This document shows positions 1 to 6,991 of a stretch of 29,442 bases of DNA, one piece after another. Both the position numbers and the translations under genes were made by a program. The notes beneath the pieces are model-generated. The model did no database searches. It was given only the letters and a program-made list of their open reading frames with translations, and was not told the origin of the DNA. This DNA is from a virus, in the IMG/VR virus record IMGVR_UViG_3300020201_000082, positions 1 through 29,442 of that record. One strand, given 5' to 3'. The stretch's first letter is position 1; every line of letters starts with the position of its first letter.

Positions 1-1978
1 TCCTTTTACCAGTGTCTATGTAAGAGGTTATTGTCTTGTTTGTGAGCGTACTGGTGCTTGAAATGGTCGGTATGACTACACCCTCAACTGCCAGTACCCC
101 CGCGGCTGAACGAGAGAGTGTCGTGTCAGTTGCGTGACCGAGTTCAATGTTTGCGGCAGTGGTGAGCGTGCCTAATGAATCAACCGTAAGGGCGTCCGTA
201 AGGGTTCCTGCACGCATGAGGCGTAGTCTCCATGTAGCGTCCTCGGTAGCGTCTACCGGGTCGCTCCATGTGGTTTCAAGGGTGGAAGCAACACGGTTCG
301 TACCTGACGCATTTTCAAGCTCGTATTCCTCTCCTACACCGAAGCCAATCGCTGCGGTTCCTGACGTGATGTGCGTGTGTCGCTGTGAGTAGGTTACGAC
401 GTTTGTTACTGCGTCAGATACTTGCTCGTTGAGAAGGCGTGCTGGTGTGGTGGTACCAATACCGACGTTGCCCGTAGACTTAATTGAAAATCGTTCACTG
501 CCACCAATTGACCAGGCTAAGCGTGATTCAGGGGCAACACTCTCTTGAATATGTTCAAAGCTCGCTTCGTAGTCTGTACTAGCGGCGCCATTCCAATATC
601 GGTTACGAAATATAAGTTTGCCCGATGACCGAATGGGGTTTCCTGCGTCGGCTGCTGAAGCAATAAACGAACTACTTATTCCATTATAGTGGTCAAACCC
701 ATTGCCCATTTCAAGGCGTGCGTTTATAAGGCGAAAGTTTGAATTATATACATCAAAAAATGCGCCGCGGGACTCAATCATGCCAGAGTTATCAGTACGA
801 AACGTAATATAAGGGTTGTTGGCAGCATTACTCGTACCAATCCAGTCAGCGTGCCGGAGCGCAATGTTACCGTCGACGGAGAGCCTCTGGGACGGGCTTG
901 TTGTACCAATACCGACGTTCCCACTTCCCAGAATGGTCATTTTGGTAGACATTGTCTGTAATGTCGTGCCGGTAGTAAGTGTGGTGCCGGTCTGGAAGGA
1001 GATAGTGCTTTCTCCGGTGCCTGTTCCTAGACCAGATTGGAGGATGAGATTTCCTCCGACAACATCGCTTACAGACGTTCCTGCTAGTGTTCCGCCAGCA
1101 GACACCGTCAATGCCCTACCAACTACGTCGGTGGCGGAGTCCTCTATCCAGAACTTTCGTGCTGCTGCATTTCCTAGAGAAAGGATATTAGTAGGATTCG
1201 CCGTACCAATACCTACCCTTCCGTTGAAAATCACATCAGCTGCAACCCCTGCTTTTGTGTACCATGCAGCATTACCAGCAGAACCCGTGTCTGTTCCAAA
1301 CCTCATTTGGTTCCCAAGGTTCCACATATTGAAGGTGGAACCGCCAGCAAAGGTATCAACCAGTTCAAATCTCGGATATTTCCTTTGTCCACTAAATACG
1401 AGATATGTGTCTTCCGTGCCACTACCAAGAACCAGCACATGGTTCCCAGTAGAAGATGCCGTACCAATTTGAAGGGCTGCTGTTGGGGCTGTCGCACCAA
1501 TACCTACCCTGCCGTTGTTGAGAATAGTAGCGGCAATCGTTGCTCCGTCTGTGCCTCCAATAAACTGATGGGCAATACCTGCTGCTGTACCTGCTCCCGT
1601 GGTGGACTTGTAGGTTATGTTTGAACCTACTGCTGTGCCTCCAATGATAGATTTGTTTCCTCCAAGCGTAATATCCCCCGTGTCAGAGATGGTAGGTGCA
1701 CCCGATGTGTAGCCCTGGATTATCTTGCCAGTAGCACCGTTGAAACGAACTATAGAGTTGGCTACGGAGGAAGCTGGGCCGGTTACGTCGCCGCTGGCAG
1801 AAGCACCAGAATTAACCCATGCCGATGTACCATCGTCCCATACCCAAAACGTGTCCGTTGAACCAACAATGGCATAGGCCCCCACAACTCCTACAGGGTA
1901 GGCTGCAATCAGGGCGGCGGGCGTTGCGAAGTAGCCGAGGTTGTTTGGATCGCCAGGAGATGTTGAGAGGTACGACAT
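1..1978 (-). CDS. Tail-fibre-like structural protein, C-terminus outside the window
   Basis: The minus-strand frame starting at ATG 1978 stays open to the left edge, giving about 659 residues without a stop; I checked the frame codon by codon. It begins MSYLSTSPGDPNN and carries four spaced copies of a (N/R)VGIG(T/A) motif, encoded near 1500, 1210, 910 and 455. Such repeats are common in phage fibres and other adhesins that often end in an intramolecular chaperone domain. Near the window edge it contains SRSAAGVLAVEGV and TLTNKTI, phrases frequent in phage minor structural and fibre proteins. It is the last visible gene of the leftward head operon, four bases after the coiled-coil gene. Expected role: a trimeric fibre or spike subunit for host contact. 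The C-terminal chaperone and receptor-binding part cannot be seen. Confidence 0.8.
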   Translation of the reverse strand, partial: MSYLSTSPGDPNNLGYFATPAALIAAYPVGVVGAYAIVGSTDTFWVWDDGTSAWVNSGASASGDVTGPASSVANSIVRFNGATGKIIQGYTSGAPTISDTGDITLGGNKSIIGGTAVGSNITYKSTTGAGTAAGIAHQFIGGTDGATIAATILNNGRVGIGATAPTAALQIGTASSTGNHVLVLGSGTEDTYLVFSGQRKYPRFELVDTFAGGSTFNMWNLGNQMRFGTDTGSAGNAAWYTKAGVAADVIFNGRVGIGTANPTNILSLGNAAARKFWIEDSATDVVGRALTVSAGGTLAGTSVSDVVGGNLILQSGLGTGTGESTISFQTGTTLTTGTTLQTMSTKMTILGSGNVGIGTTSPSQRLSVDGNIALRHADWIGTSNAANNPYITFRTDNSGMIESRGAFFDVYNSNFRLINARLEMGNGFDHYNGISSSFIASAADAGNPIRSSGKLIFRNRYWNGAASTDYEASFEHIQESVAPESRLAWSIGGSERFSIKSTGNVGIGTTTPARLLNEQVSDAVTNVVTYSQRHTHITSGTAAIGFGVGEEYELENASGTNRVASTLETTWSDPVDATEDATWRLRLMRAGTLTDALTVDSLGTLTTAANIELGHATDTTLSRSAAGVLAVEGVVIPTISSTSTLTNKTITSYIDTGKR

Positions 1979-1982
1979 AGTA

Positions 1983-2630
1983 TTATGTTTCTTTTAGGGC
2001 GTCCTCAGGTTCAATAATCGTACTGGGTGGGGCTTGGTACACGCGACGAATTGGGATAGGTTTCTGGAGTTCAAAAATATATCGAGGCAGTTTCTCAAGA
2101 ACGATGTTCGTCTGGTTTACGTTTTCGTTACTTTTTTGGATGACATGACCGACAATCGTCTCAATATCGGCCATAAAGACCTTCATATCCGACACGGCAG
2201 ACAAGGACTTCTCTATAACCTGTCCAACAATCTGGTCGACTACTTCTGACTGATTGCTCATCTTATCCTGAGCTAGAGAAAGTACACCTATCTCTGCAAC
2301 CTTTTCGGAACAACGAAAATCAAGAATCTTTAGATATTCTTCCTCAGCAACACACTCGGCCTCAAGACGAGACTTCCTTGCCTCAAGCTGAGCAACATCC
2401 AGACTAACTGACGAGCGGCTGTGCTCCTCAAGGGTTTTAAGTATGGTAAGACGCCCGTGAGCATTTGAAATATCAAGAGCCACGTCAGTGAGCGAGTGAG
2501 ACTTTTCAGTAACGGCTTCTGAAAGTCGATCGCGTTCGGTGGAAAGAGAGCCGATCTCAAAGAGAAGTGATTCTCTCTGTTCCGACCACGTCTGTATCGC
2601 CTTTAGCTGTTCAGAGGTGTTCTCATCCAT
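1983..2630 (-). CDS. Coiled-coil phage protein of unknown function
   Basis: 215 residues, MDENTSEQLKAIQTWSEQRE at the start. Residues about 5-120 are rich in E, K, S, L and R with heptad-like spacing, which predicts long helices and a coiled coil. A second helical part with V/I-rich heptads (VVDQIVGQVIEKSLSAVSD) follows to about residue 175. The tail is proline-rich (YIFELQKPIPIRRVYQAPPS). It lies between a small gene and the fibre gene with 3-4 base gaps, so it is co-transcribed with the structural genes. A fibre-associated or head-tail connecting role is possible from position alone; I do not recognise a family. Confidence 0.75.
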   Translation of the reverse strand: MDENTSEQLKAIQTWSEQRESLLFEIGSLSTERDRLSEAVTEKSHSLTDVALDISNAHGRLTILKTLEEHSRSSVSLDVAQLEARKSRLEAECVAEEEYLKILDFRCSEKVAEIGVLSLAQDKMSNQSEVVDQIVGQVIEKSLSAVSDMKVFMADIETIVGHVIQKSNENVNQTNIVLEKLPRYIFELQKPIPIRRVYQAPPSTIIEPEDALKET

Positions 2631-2633
2631 ACG

Positions 2634-2981
2634 CTAGTTTCGAATTGAACGCTCAAGCGAGCCAGTAAAAGTTCCCGTTACACACCGCATTACCGCGTTT
2701 TCGTCAGGATTGAACTCGAATCGAGGACGGTTGTCCTGACCCGACTGATCCTGAAGAGTGAGTCCCTGACCATCAGCCAGGTTAAACGTTCCAAGGACGC
2801 GCTCAGCAGCCGCGCTGTTTATGGCGACGATAGACATTGAACCTGCTGCACTGAGGTCACCGATTATCTCGTGGATATAGTTCCACGCAGGAGTTGTAAG
2901 GTTCCTTGCTATCAGAACAGTATCACCGGGGCCAGCATTTATAGCTGAGGAGATGTGGCGTGATGAAGCATCTTGAATCAT
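2634..2981 (-). CDS. Small hypothetical structural-module protein
   Basis: 115 residues, not recognised. The sequence mixes short strands and turns: GPGDTVLIARNL, then a helix (AWNYIHEIIGDLSAA), a strand (GSMSIVAINSAA) and a charged C-terminal half (RPRFEFNPDENAVMR). It has no membrane segment and no cysteine motif apart from one Cys. It is the first gene after the major capsid gene, across a gap of about 95 bases that contains a hairpin, and three bases before the coiled-coil gene. A capsid- or neck-associated role is inferred only from position. The start follows an A/T-rich leader without SD (AAAATAT then ATG), like other genes of this genome. Confidence 0.7.
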   Translation of the reverse strand: MIQDASSRHISSAINAGPGDTVLIARNLTTPAWNYIHEIIGDLSAAGSMSIVAINSAAAERVLGTFNLADGQGLTLQDQSGQDNRPRFEFNPDENAVMRCVTGTFTGSLERSIRN

Positions 2982-3034
2982 ATATTTTCAAATGACTAAT
3001 AAAAGATTGTTTGAGAGGCATTAAATCTGCCCAT

Positions 3035-3058
3035 CTCAACTCCCCTTAAGGAGCTGAG
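3035..3058 (-). terminator. Hairpin after the major capsid gene
   Basis: Read on the minus strand, CTCAGCTCC and GGAGTTGAG pair through nine positions, one of them G-U, around a short TTAAGG loop. It lies about 19 bases after the capsid stop codon. No U-tract follows, so it is not a canonical intrinsic terminator. It could be a partial terminator or a 3' stabiliser that raises capsid mRNA over the downstream genes. Confidence 0.4.
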
Positions 3059-3076
3059 TGGAAAGACTACTGGACA

Positions 3077-4114
3077 CTATCCGGTAGACGTACCGTTACC
3101 TGCACTCCACATCCAACCACGAAGGTCCGATGCTCCCATCTGACAGAGAGAGTTGAAGTTCATAACGAGATCCTGGTTACCGAGAGAATCAACTACCGCT
3201 GGCTCCGAGCGAGTTGCAAGTGCCTCGATGTAGATGAAGCCATAATCGGCTGTCTTTAGCTTCGAGTCGAACATGCCCCACATGAGACCAGAGAGACCCT
3301 GGTTCTCGAACGCTGAAAGCTCGACCACGTTGAAAGTGTCGGTAGCTGGTGCGTTGTTGAACAGGTTAACCTGCTGCGGTGCGAGTCCCTTATCGATTGT
3401 TCCCTTGATTGTTTTAGCAAACTGCGCCGTGGTCGAACCAGAGCGAGCCACCATCGTGTCGAGGGTCGACATGAGCGGCATACCACGTCCATCCTTCTTT
3501 AGACTCTGCTGGCGGCGAGCCGCAAGAAGAGCCGAGTAGGTGAACTGAGGTGAAGAAACGGCGTCAACGATGACGTTGCTCCATACAGGTCCGCCGTCTT
3601 CACGAGGGTGTGAGGCCGACCAGTATGCGACAGCGTCAGCACCGAGAGTCGAAACTGGAGTAGCCAAACCAACAGAGCTGATAGGCACCCAGGTGAACGA
3701 AGTACCGAATCCTTGCGCGAGAAGACACTGAGCGAGGTAATTCTTCGCAAGCTCAATCGCATTCTTACCCTCCAGCACCTTGTTCTTAACATCACCCTTA
3801 ATCTTCGCTGCTGAACTTTCAAAGAGGAAGAAATTCGTCTGAAAGGTCATACGAACCTTCTTTGTGAAGTGCATCTGCACGTAGTTCTTTGAGAAGCCCT
3901 GGATAGGCGCATCTGAAGCACCCACGGCACCGTCTGGGATGATCTCAGCCATTCCGAGGCCAGTGACACCAACATCAGTGTAAATGCGCTGGTTGTCATC
4001 AATCTTCGTCATGAAGTCGAGATACTCAGAGCGAGTGGTCGCTGCAACTTTTGGAGCAATGTGCTTAAGCACATTGTTCACGATTACTGCATAGTCTTGT
4101 ATTGTTCCGGTCAT
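3077..4114 (-). CDS. Major capsid protein (HK97-fold type)
   Basis: 345 residues, a usual length for an HK97-fold capsid subunit. Visible hallmarks are an N-terminal helical region, a stretch FFLFESSAAKIKGDVKNK leading into a long spine-helix-like segment (about residues 100-135), and the segment DGRGMPLMSTLDTMVARSG, which resembles the phrase many phage capsid proteins carry before their A domain. Near the C-terminus comes a beta-rich part (LVMNFNSLCQMGASDLRGWM). It follows the scaffold candidate and the decoration-like gene, which is the expected head-gene order. It should assemble the icosahedral shell around the portal. There is no obvious N-terminal delta domain or protease gene, which fits a separate scaffold. 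The assignment rests on length, pattern and context. Confidence 0.82.
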   Translation of the reverse strand: MTGTIQDYAVIVNNVLKHIAPKVAATTRSEYLDFMTKIDDNQRIYTDVGVTGLGMAEIIPDGAVGASDAPIQGFSKNYVQMHFTKKVRMTFQTNFFLFESSAAKIKGDVKNKVLEGKNAIELAKNYLAQCLLAQGFGTSFTWVPISSVGLATPVSTLGADAVAYWSASHPREDGGPVWSNVIVDAVSSPQFTYSALLAARRQQSLKKDGRGMPLMSTLDTMVARSGSTTAQFAKTIKGTIDKGLAPQQVNLFNNAPATDTFNVVELSAFENQGLSGLMWGMFDSKLKTADYGFIYIEALATRSEPAVVDSLGNQDLVMNFNSLCQMGASDLRGWMWSAGNGTSTG

Positions 4115-4140
4115 ATGGTAGGAGTTAAAACTCTAATAAA

Positions 4141-4554
4141 TTACTGTACGAACGAAACAATAATCTTCTTCTCAGCCGCTGTACCGTACACACCTTCCTG
4201 CTTGACGATACCTGCGGCATTCGTCGTCCCCGTGTTGTTTACGATTCCTCCGCTAGCACCGAGAACCATCAGCTGACCGTTATGGGTAGCGTCAGAGTTG
4301 TTCGTTGAGTCAACAGTCCATGTGTCCTTCTCAAAGGTCTCAATTACAGGAACCTGAGTCAGTGCTTCTGCCGCTGCAATCGTCTGGTTACAGACACCCG
4401 CCATTGTTGCGCGTGTCGTAGCTGCGGTTCCGAGAACCGCAAGACCTGCCGTCTGCTCAAGAACAAAACCTGTGGTCATCACTGTTGCAGATGCTTTGTT
4501 TATGTTCGTTAGAGAACGAGTAGGATTCTTGATTGTCGTTTGAATGAATGGCAT
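4141..4554 (-). CDS. Putative capsid decoration / head-stabilising protein
   Basis: 137 residues, rich in A, T, G and N and mostly short beta strands. It starts MPFIQTTIKNPTRSL and ends KKIIVSFVQ. It is encoded directly before the major capsid gene with a 26-base gap, the usual place for a decoration or head-stabilising protein. The composition (TGFVLEQTAGLAVLGTAATT, then NNTGTTNAAGIV) resembles small beta-structured head proteins that coat capsids. No catalytic motif is visible. The start has no SD, being preceded by TATTTGAACGT. Alternatives are a minor capsid protein or a head-tail joining protein. Confidence 0.6.
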   Translation of the reverse strand: MPFIQTTIKNPTRSLTNINKASATVMTTGFVLEQTAGLAVLGTAATTRATMAGVCNQTIAAAEALTQVPVIETFEKDTWTVDSTNNSDATHNGQLMVLGASGGIVNNTGTTNAAGIVKQEGVYGTAAEKKIIVSFVQ

Positions 4555-4584
4555 ACGTTCAAATAGTTATCAACTAATGGTTGG

Positions 4585-5481
4585 CTATTCTTCAGAAAGT
4601 AGTTCGAGAGCTTTTTCTTCAGTCATTCCCGTGTCGGTGAGTTCTTTGATGTCTCTCATCATCGCGGGAGAATAAGTGCTTTGGTTGCCGGTTCCACCGG
4701 GGAACTGCATCGCATTCACTTTCTCCTGAACTCCAGCACTCTTTAGCACGCGATCTTGAACTGATTCTGAGGGTCGGAACATATTTTCGTAGGCCATTTC
4801 GAGGGTTGCAGCAAGTGCCTTACCCGATTTGTCCTGCCAAGCATAGTTATCTTCAACGAAGTCGAAGAAGACTTCACGCACGTCTTCGTCTTTCAACTCG
4901 TTGTGCTTCCCTACAAAACTTTCAAGGTCACTACGCACTGCTGTTTCGTGACGGTCCTGCTCAAGTTCTGCTTTCATCTCCTCCCTTGTGAAGCCCCCGA
5001 GCTGTTTGAATCGCTCCTGGTCTGCAACAAAGTTAGGATCTGCTTCTGCTGCCCCGTCTCCCTGTTCAGGAGACGTACCACTAATCCTTGGTTGAGTAAA
5101 TCTTTCTGCGCTACCAAGGTTCTTAAGGTCTCCCTTAGTATTCTTGATTTCGACAGTAAGTGCTTGTTTTGCCTCTGGAGTCGTTGCTGCCTGACGGCGC
5201 TTTACGAGATCGAAGAGCTCTACACGCTTCTCGAATGCCACGTCGGACTCCCACTTCCCTTGATTTGGCAATCGATAGTCCTGTTCTCCAGTGGCTTGAG
5301 GTTCGCTGGTAGGTGCCTCTCCTGTTGCGTCAGCTTCCTTGGAAGGCTCTTCACCTTTAATGTCCTCGGTTACCGGTGCTTCAGTTTGTCCAGCTTTAAT
5401 GTCAGCGATCGAGGCGTTCAGTTCTGCATCCAGTGCTGCGTCCTCTTCTACTGCATCCACGGTTGTTGGTACTTCGCTCAT
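4585..5481 (-). CDS. Putative scaffolding protein
   Basis: 298 residues and strongly acidic. Residues about 1-80 are D/E/A/T-rich and low in complexity (MSEVPTTVDAVEEDAALDAE), followed by a charged helical middle (VELFDLVKRRQ, then KQALTVEIKNTKGDLKN). A second helical region (FTREEMKAELEQDRHETA) follows. The end is ELTDTGMTEEKALELLSEE. An acidic disordered head with a helical C-terminal part that lies upstream of the decoration and capsid genes is typical of capsid scaffolds, which guide shell assembly and leave before packaging. There is no serine-protease motif, so it is not a protease-scaffold fusion. The assignment is inferred from context and composition. Confidence 0.65.
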   Translation of the reverse strand: MSEVPTTVDAVEEDAALDAELNASIADIKAGQTEAPVTEDIKGEEPSKEADATGEAPTSEPQATGEQDYRLPNQGKWESDVAFEKRVELFDLVKRRQAATTPEAKQALTVEIKNTKGDLKNLGSAERFTQPRISGTSPEQGDGAAEADPNFVADQERFKQLGGFTREEMKAELEQDRHETAVRSDLESFVGKHNELKDEDVREVFFDFVEDNYAWQDKSGKALAATLEMAYENMFRPSESVQDRVLKSAGVQEKVNAMQFPGGTGNQSTYSPAMMRDIKELTDTGMTEEKALELLSEE

Positions 5482-5545
5482 ATAGTATCCGGACGTATCG
5501 TGTCCGTTGTCGTTGAGTTAATGTTAATCATACAATCATATTGGC

Positions 5546-6178
5546 TTACCGCGCAATAGGCTCTGTGGATATCGAATTGTGACCAGCAATACGTTTTAGT
5601 TTCAATTCCAGAGAATCGGTGTTTACGGACCCTTCGTTAAGAAACGAAAGTGCGTGTCGCTGGAAGTCTCCCGGGCGAGACTCGTTAGAGACGCTGATTG
5701 TTGTCGCGTACTTCAAGGGGACGATAATGAGGTACACCTCCTTATCACGAGATTTGTAGAAGAGAAACCCTTTCGCTCGTGGGAAGTGTCGGATAAACAC
5801 CTTAATCAGCTCCTCACGATCAACAGGCAAACCAATGACGCTGTTAAAGTAGGCCGGTGCCGTTTCGTTAGTTGCTTTTAGGGTGGTCTTCGTTCCGCTT
5901 GCGGAAACGATAACCTCATCCTCATATCGAGGGAAGAAATAATCCTCCTGATCGACCTCTGCGCCGTCGACATCTTTGAGAATGAGATTATTCTTATTCG
6001 CAAAGTCCTCAGCCTTCTTCTCTTCGACTTTGCGGATTCTCTGCTCTTCCTTTTCGTGGTCGGCAATCTTCAGCTTCTCCTCGATAATCGAGTCGAGCTG
6101 GGTTTCGGTCGGCTCGTATCCTTCCTCAAAAGTAATACCGAGCTTCATTGCCTTCTTAAGTTTTGCGGCTATTGCCAT
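5546..6178 (-). CDS. Hypothetical head-module protein with charged N-terminal helix
   Basis: 210 residues, not recognised. Residues about 20-60 are a charged helix (QLDSIIEEKLKIADHEKEEQ) that probably forms a coiled coil. The rest is mixed alpha/beta (FNSVIGLPVDREELIKVFIR, then KGFLFYKSRDKEVYLIIV) with no membrane segment. It sits between the scaffold candidate and a 169-residue unknown gene, all in one direction. A possible SD-like AGGA lies about 10 bases before the ATG, which is rare here. A role in head assembly is inferred only from position. Confidence 0.65.
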   Translation of the reverse strand: MAIAAKLKKAMKLGITFEEGYEPTETQLDSIIEEKLKIADHEKEEQRIRKVEEKKAEDFANKNNLILKDVDGAEVDQEDYFFPRYEDEVIVSASGTKTTLKATNETAPAYFNSVIGLPVDREELIKVFIRHFPRAKGFLFYKSRDKEVYLIIVPLKYATTISVSNESRPGDFQRHALSFLNEGSVNTDSLELKLKRIAGHNSISTEPIAR

Positions 6179-6232
6179 ACAGTTATGGTTCCTATCCTGG
6201 AACGAGGGGTCTTATTTAGTAAAACTGCCGCG

Positions 6233-6742
6233 TCACGGAGACGATGCAGTTCTGCGACGAGTAGCGCGATTTGGGCGCAGATCCTTGAAGAACTTGTATA
6301 TGAGGTCTACGAATTTCTTCTGCTCTGGAGTAGAGCGCTCTTTCGCTGCCTTAATATAATCCACGTCAAGTATCATCATTGGAACGTCCATCTGGATTTT
6401 GGCCAGCTTTGCAGCCTCTTCGATGACAGCGAACTCAAGGGGGTACGGGTGAGTGTATTCAAGTCGAATCTCTTCACCTTTGGATATGTCACGGTCTGCA
6501 CGCACACGAATCTGGCGCATGACATCCACGACATTCACTCGGTCGCTCTCCACGAACGTTGCCGCAATAAGGTCGGAATTCACCTGACCTATGAGAATGG
6601 AGGCCATCTCATCTGCTGTGATTTCGAACTCGTCTCCAGAGGGCGTGATGAACTTCATAATCTTCTTTTCGACAGCCTCATCCGAATAGTTCACATGAAG
6701 CGTATAGTTCTCCTTCTCCAGCTTTACTGGTTCTTTTATCAT
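6233..6742 (-). CDS. Hypothetical head-module protein
   Basis: 169 residues, not recognised. The N-terminus is beta-rich (KLEKENYTLHVNYSDEAVEK), followed by KKIMKFITPSGDEFEITADE and a helical part. The C-terminus is very basic (FFKDLRPNRATRRRTASSP) and may bind nucleic acid or the acidic scaffold. Its start overlaps the stop of the 82-residue gene by four bases (ATGA type), so the two are probably translationally coupled. It lies between portal and scaffold, where small head proteins often sit. Confidence 0.65.
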   Translation of the reverse strand: MIKEPVKLEKENYTLHVNYSDEAVEKKIMKFITPSGDEFEITADEMASILIGQVNSDLIAATFVESDRVNVVDVMRQIRVRADRDISKGEEIRLEYTHPYPLEFAVIEEAAKLAKIQMDVPMMILDVDYIKAAKERSTPEQKKFVDLIYKFFKDLRPNRATRRRTASSP

Positions 6743-6987
6743 TGTGTTTGTTCGTTTAATAGACCTCCATTTTTAATATGGTCGATACGAGAAAGAAACT
6801 TCGTCAGCACGTTCTGCTGTGTGTCAAGTGTTATTGCGTTAACAAGTGTGGAAAACTCGCTGTCGCCAATAAGCCCGTGCACACCCGTACAGTCTTTTAT
6901 TATCTGAACAGCGGCGAGAACCATGTTTGCGTCTTGTGCAAAGGTTATCTGCTTCTGCGTTATCGTTTGATTGATCTCAGGGTCCAT
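6739..6987 (-). CDS. Small hypothetical protein after portal
   Basis: 82 residues, mostly helical (TITQKQITFAQDANMVLAAV, then LVNAITLDTQQNVLTKFLSR). It is not recognised. It starts four bases after the portal stop and overlaps the next gene by four bases, so all three are likely translated as a coupled set. No cysteine cluster, membrane segment or signal peptide is visible. Confidence 0.65.
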   Translation of the reverse strand: MDPEINQTITQKQITFAQDANMVLAAVQIIKDCTGVHGLIGDSEFSTLVNAITLDTQQNVLTKFLSRIDHIKNGGLLNEQTQ

Positions 6988-6991
6988 AGAA

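Noticed and set aside
816-1472. Plus-strand frame of 218 residues opposite the fibre gene
   Set aside because: The minus-strand frame here has the VGIG repeats and stays open for nearly 2 kb, so the plus frame is a by-product of its composition.
4903-5559. Long plus-strand frame opposite the scaffold gene (218 residues)
   Set aside because: It is antisense to a compact gene in a leftward operon, its protein is rich in Cys, Leu and Phe without any motif, and no promoter precedes it.
6056-6907. Plus-strand frame of 283 residues opposite the head genes
   Set aside because: It covers several well-supported minus-strand genes and has no recognisable domain or coupled neighbours; it is a shadow.
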